Positions 62,060 to 64,000 of a stretch of DNA of 64,000 nt are shown here, piece after piece. Origin of the DNA: Phycisphaerales bacterium UBA7800. GTDB taxonomy: Bacteria > Planctomycetota > Phycisphaerae > Phycisphaerales > Phycisphaeraceae. Where the stretch lies: the NCBI GenBank assembly GCA_002480565.1, contig DLCK01000019.1, positions 45,345 to 109,344 on the forward strand. Direction: 5' to 3'. Position 1 is the stretch's first letter, and each line of letters begins with the position of its first letter. Below the pieces are notes generated by a model. The model made no database searches. It saw only the letters and a program-made list of their open reading frames with translations, and was not told where the DNA came from. The position numbers were made by a program, and so were the translations under genes.

Positions 62060-62689
62060 TCAGTCCTGCGGCACTTCAACGATCAGCGTCTCATCATCCC
62101 GAGCACCAATGATTTTGACACTGGTAAAAGATTCAATGGCTTGATCGTCAGACACAGCGGACATGATTTTCTTTCGACCTGAAACCGACACTTCCACTTG
62201 CCCTGCGCCTTGGCCTTTTTCTGGAATGTTCATGTAGACACGGCCTGTGTGGCCAATGGCTGATTTAACATCATAGGGATTGGTTTTTTCCAACCTGCGA
62301 ACCATGAGCATCAACCAGACCGAGAAGCTCATGAGAATAAGGCCGAACACCACCGCAGCGACGCCGGTGGCAATACGGCCCAGTTGCCAGTCGAACCGGG
62401 CAATAAGCCCCATCCAACCCGCCCCCATGAAAAAAGCCAGGACCGATTGAATGGAGAGGACGCCAAAGGTGTGGTCGGACTCAAAGTCACCATCCACATC
62501 AGCAATATCAACATCCAACTCCATGCCTGCATCGGCATCGCCACCAAAAAACAGCGTGATCCCCATGCGAATCAGAAACAAAAACGTGGCAATGCTGGCA
62601 AAGAAAAAGTAAAAGACCGCATCAATCCCAGCGTCGTTGAGACTACTCCAGAATGTCGGCCAATCCAAAATACTTTTGAGCAGGTTCAT
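62060..62689 (-). CDS. NfeD/YuaF-like membrane protein (flotillin partner)
   Basis: 209 residues. Three hydrophobic segments (about 25-46, 80-100, 110-133) and a cytosolic C-terminal OB-fold with IGHTGRVYMNIPEKGQGAGQ, then VEVSVSGRKKIMSAVSDD, typical for YuaF/YqiJ proteins. An acidic loop (DADAGMELDVDIADVDGD) lies between the first helices. These proteins associate with flotillins. The flotillin gene follows after a 120-base gap. Confidence 0.85.
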   Translation of the reverse strand: MNLLKSILDWPTFWSSLNDAGIDAVFYFFFASIATFLFLIRMGITLFFGGDADAGMELDVDIADVDGDFESDHTFGVLSIQSVLAFFMGAGWMGLIARFDWQLGRIATGVAAVVFGLILMSFSVWLMLMVRRLEKTNPYDVKSAIGHTGRVYMNIPEKGQGAGQVEVSVSGRKKIMSAVSDDQAIESFTSVKIIGARDDETLIVEVPQD

Positions 62690-62810
62690 ACCGCCCCCCT
62701 ATTGCTAATGCGGGTAATGTGATGAACATTGTAACCAGATTGAATCTGCCAGTCATGGGAAAACGGACCTGTTTAACTTCATTTATGAGAAAACTCAGGT
62801 CAATTCTGAC

Positions 62811-63590
62811 TCATGCTCTAAGCACACGTATCAAGTTATTCTCAATAGTCCTGATATCTGCATCAGATAGACAGGTTGGCATTGAGTGGACGAGAGTCAC
62901 AAATCGCTTGGGATTTAGCACCATCACATCGCAATTAGGATTTTCATTAACCCACCAACCTGGATAAACCAATACGGGGATGACTTGCATCTTCCGCCCT
63001 GCCGAATCCCAGATCATTTGACTCAGCAGTTCCGCTGAAGTGCGTGTCTGATTTAAAGGATGACGCCCTTTGAAATAATTGACATTCTGGTTATCAATAA
63101 TTAATTGATCATCTTGCCCAACTTGTATTACAGCTTTATCATCCACTGGCATACTGATGGTTTTGGTTTCAATTGCAAATATTCCTGATGGCCCAATGAC
63201 TACATGATCAATATTCCCATGATTGTCAGTCTGCACATCGTGTAAAACAACAAAGCCTGAATTCCTCAGTGACTCGAGAAGTTGTCCTGTTGCGACTTCA
63301 CCTTTCCAACCTAATTTGATTGCTTTAATTTGGGATATATTTCGCCAGATTCGGTATGCACTTAATCCCACAACGACAATACAGACAATAAAAACTGCAG
63401 TGACTGAAATTTTGGCATTCATCCAATATCGAAGGATCTCTGCCACCAAAAAGCCAATAGCTACACTGGCAAGCAAAATCCAGTAGGCCACTTTGTCTAT
63501 GAACGCTTCATTGAGTCTTTGATACGTAGAAAAACCCGGTACATTCATGACATCCAATTTGTCCAACGGATTACGTGTACGCTTTGACAT
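62811..63590 (-). CDS. NERD (nuclease-related) domain membrane protein
   Basis: 259 residues. Two hydrophobic segments (about 32-51 and 60-80), then a NERD domain: GWKGEVATGQLLESLRNSG, GNIDHVVIGPSGIFAIETKT with the D ... ETK arrangement of PD-(D/E)XK nucleases. C-terminal VIPVLVYPGWWVNENPNCD and FVTLVHSMP fit. NERD proteins are suspected nucleases of DNA processing or plasmid/phage contexts, with no fixed role. This gene lies closest to the tRNA-integrated element but outside it. Confidence 0.88.
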   Translation of the reverse strand: MSKRTRNPLDKLDVMNVPGFSTYQRLNEAFIDKVAYWILLASVAIGFLVAEILRYWMNAKISVTAVFIVCIVVVGLSAYRIWRNISQIKAIKLGWKGEVATGQLLESLRNSGFVVLHDVQTDNHGNIDHVVIGPSGIFAIETKTISMPVDDKAVIQVGQDDQLIIDNQNVNYFKGRHPLNQTRTSAELLSQMIWDSAGRKMQVIPVLVYPGWWVNENPNCDVMVLNPKRFVTLVHSMPTCLSDADIRTIENNLIRVLRA

Positions 63591-63634
63591 GTTGCCCCCT
63601 GTGATACTTTTGAGTTGAGTTTGACAATGAACAC

Positions 63635-63663
63635 AAAAAAAGCCCTGAGTTTGACCTCAGAGC
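63635..63663 (-). terminator. Intrinsic terminator behind the tRNA remnant
   Basis: On the minus strand GCTCTGAG and CTCAGGGC form a stem around a 6-nt loop and are followed by seven T. It lies 15 bases beyond the 3' end of the tRNA fragment and was evidently the terminator of the original tRNA. Confidence 0.8.
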
Positions 63664-63669
63664 TTTGAT

Positions 63670-63945
63670 TTGTTTAACGAGAGTGACGGGGCTCGAACCC
63701 GCACAAAAACACCGTTTACAATAGCTCCAGACAGGATTCTATCAGAAAAGCGCTCACACGTTCCCGAAATTACTGATTCTGATCTGCTGGAAATCATCTC
63801 CAGTTGGCCAGACCTGCCCGGACCTATGCGTCTGGCAGTGATTGCTGTTGTTCGTGAAGGGCGAAGGGACGCAAGGAGCACAGCTCCGGTCCCGCCGCCC
63901 AATTGCTTATCTGACTCACCTCCAAACGAGGAGGATGAGTCATGA
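63670..63945 (+). CDS. ORF with tRNA-derived N-terminus, next to att site
   Basis: 91 residues from TTG 63670, no better start visible. Codons 4-11 (ESDGARTR) are simply the reverse complement of the tRNA end. The later part, TDSDLLEIISSWPDLPGPMR ending in VREG, looks like a real short helical domain, and the C-terminus is acidic (SPPNEEDES). Its stop overlaps the next start as ATGA. Such WPxLP frames next to tRNA ends occur in other planctomycete genomes as far as I recall; I cannot check this here. Confidence 0.4.
   Translation: MFNESDGARTRTKTPFTIAPDRILSEKRSHVPEITDSDLLEIISSWPDLPGPMRLAVIAVVREGRRDARSTAPVPPPNCLSDSPPNEEDES
63678..63702 (-). pseudogene. 3' end of a tRNA gene (candidate attachment site)
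   Basis: On the minus strand: T stem GCGGG / CCCGT around the loop TTCGAGC (matches TTCRANY), then acceptor strand CACTCTC and discriminator G. No 5' acceptor partner (GAGAGTG-like) or anticodon arm is present within the next 100 bases upstream of it. The intrinsic terminator that follows shows that a whole tRNA was once here. Amino-acid identity cannot be told. Confidence 0.7.
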
Positions 63946-64000
63946 GCGAGCCAGAACGTATTGATGCAATTCTTAGCAAAGTCATACAAGGCATTGCAAG
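63942..64000 (+). CDS. Start of an unknown gene, cut by the window end
   Basis: MSEPERIDAILSKVIQGIA, with GAGGAGG 7 bases before ATG 63942 and ATGA overlap with the preceding frame. Only 19 residues are visible; no family can be named. It appears to belong to the element inserted at the tRNA end. Confidence 0.55.
   Translation, partial: MSEPERIDAILSKVIQGIA

Noticed and set aside
62690..62967. 82-codon plus-strand frame near 62719
   Set aside because: It runs antisense into the C-terminus of the NERD gene and lacks any protein feature.

Overview
Organism. The window looks like a chromosome segment of a Gram-negative bacterium of the Planctomycetes-Verrucomicrobia-Chlamydiae group, most likely a planctomycete of Phycisphaerae type. 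The pointers are a small basic protein of the planctomycete/verrucomicrobial kind (47075..47278), a planctomycete-style cytochrome c with DUF2231-like membrane part (51132..52058), an aminofutalosine-pathway menaquinone enzyme (mqnE), a full peptidoglycan/LPS-type envelope set (murC, TolC-like, LptF/LptG) and a pilB/pilT pair. The placement is inference from gene content; no rRNA is present. Most of the window is ordinary housekeeping DNA, but intergenic regions are unusually rich in dispersed palindromic repeats of at least six families.

Layout. 1-3.2 kb: the end of a sensor kinase, a response regulator and a CheA-like kinase in one overlapping operon. 3.2-5.4 kb: a double zinc-ribbon protein and an ECF-like sigma factor with two coupled small membrane/secreted proteins. 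5.4-9.3 kb: a Ski2-like helicase and a REP-associated tyrosine transposase (RAYT) surrounded by three copies of a REP/BIME palindrome. 9.3-15.2 kb: pyruvate dehydrogenase operon lpdA-aceE-aceF (minus strand) with the same hairpin repeat in both gaps. 15.4-23.2 kb: small conserved proteins, an HNH endonuclease, tRNA-Tyr with a clear promoter and terminator, a PHP phosphoesterase, rpsA, an HEXXH protein, a repeat-rich gene-poor stretch and rplU. 23.4-31.4 kb: HD-domain nuclease, PNPOx-fold protein, a repeat protein, an oxidoreductase, and murC with two envelope/secreted companions. 31.5-45.4 kb: TolC-like lipoprotein, pterin dehydratase, ribD, PhoU-like/PiT phosphate uptake pair, a large alpha/alpha-toroid-like protein, a CLC channel with CBS and RCK_C domains, dapA, and an ASCH-nadC-birA cluster. 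45.6-55.8 kb: aminotransferase, small basic protein with a SPOR-like partner, mqnE, site-2 protease, SDR, cytochrome/DUF2231, bcp, LptF/LptG. 55.9-63.6 kb: lipoprotein, pilB, pilT, flotillin with NfeD-like partner, NERD protein.

Right edge. At 63678..63702 there is only the 3' end (T-arm and acceptor strand) of a minus-strand tRNA, still followed by its own intrinsic terminator. The tRNA body is replaced by a plus-strand open frame that starts at the tRNA end and is ATGA-coupled to another gene running off the window. This is the pattern of one end of an element integrated in a tRNA gene. I regard it as the most promising lead to something accessory or new, and it continues beyond the right edge.

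How genes work together. Several pairs are functionally coherent: PhoU-like + PiT (phosphate uptake), NfeD-like + flotillin (membrane microdomain), LptF + LptG (LPS export), pilB + pilT (pilus extension/retraction), PDH E3-E1-E2, and dapA/murC in wall precursor synthesis. No CRISPR array, prophage structural gene or complete insertion sequence other than the RAYT was seen.
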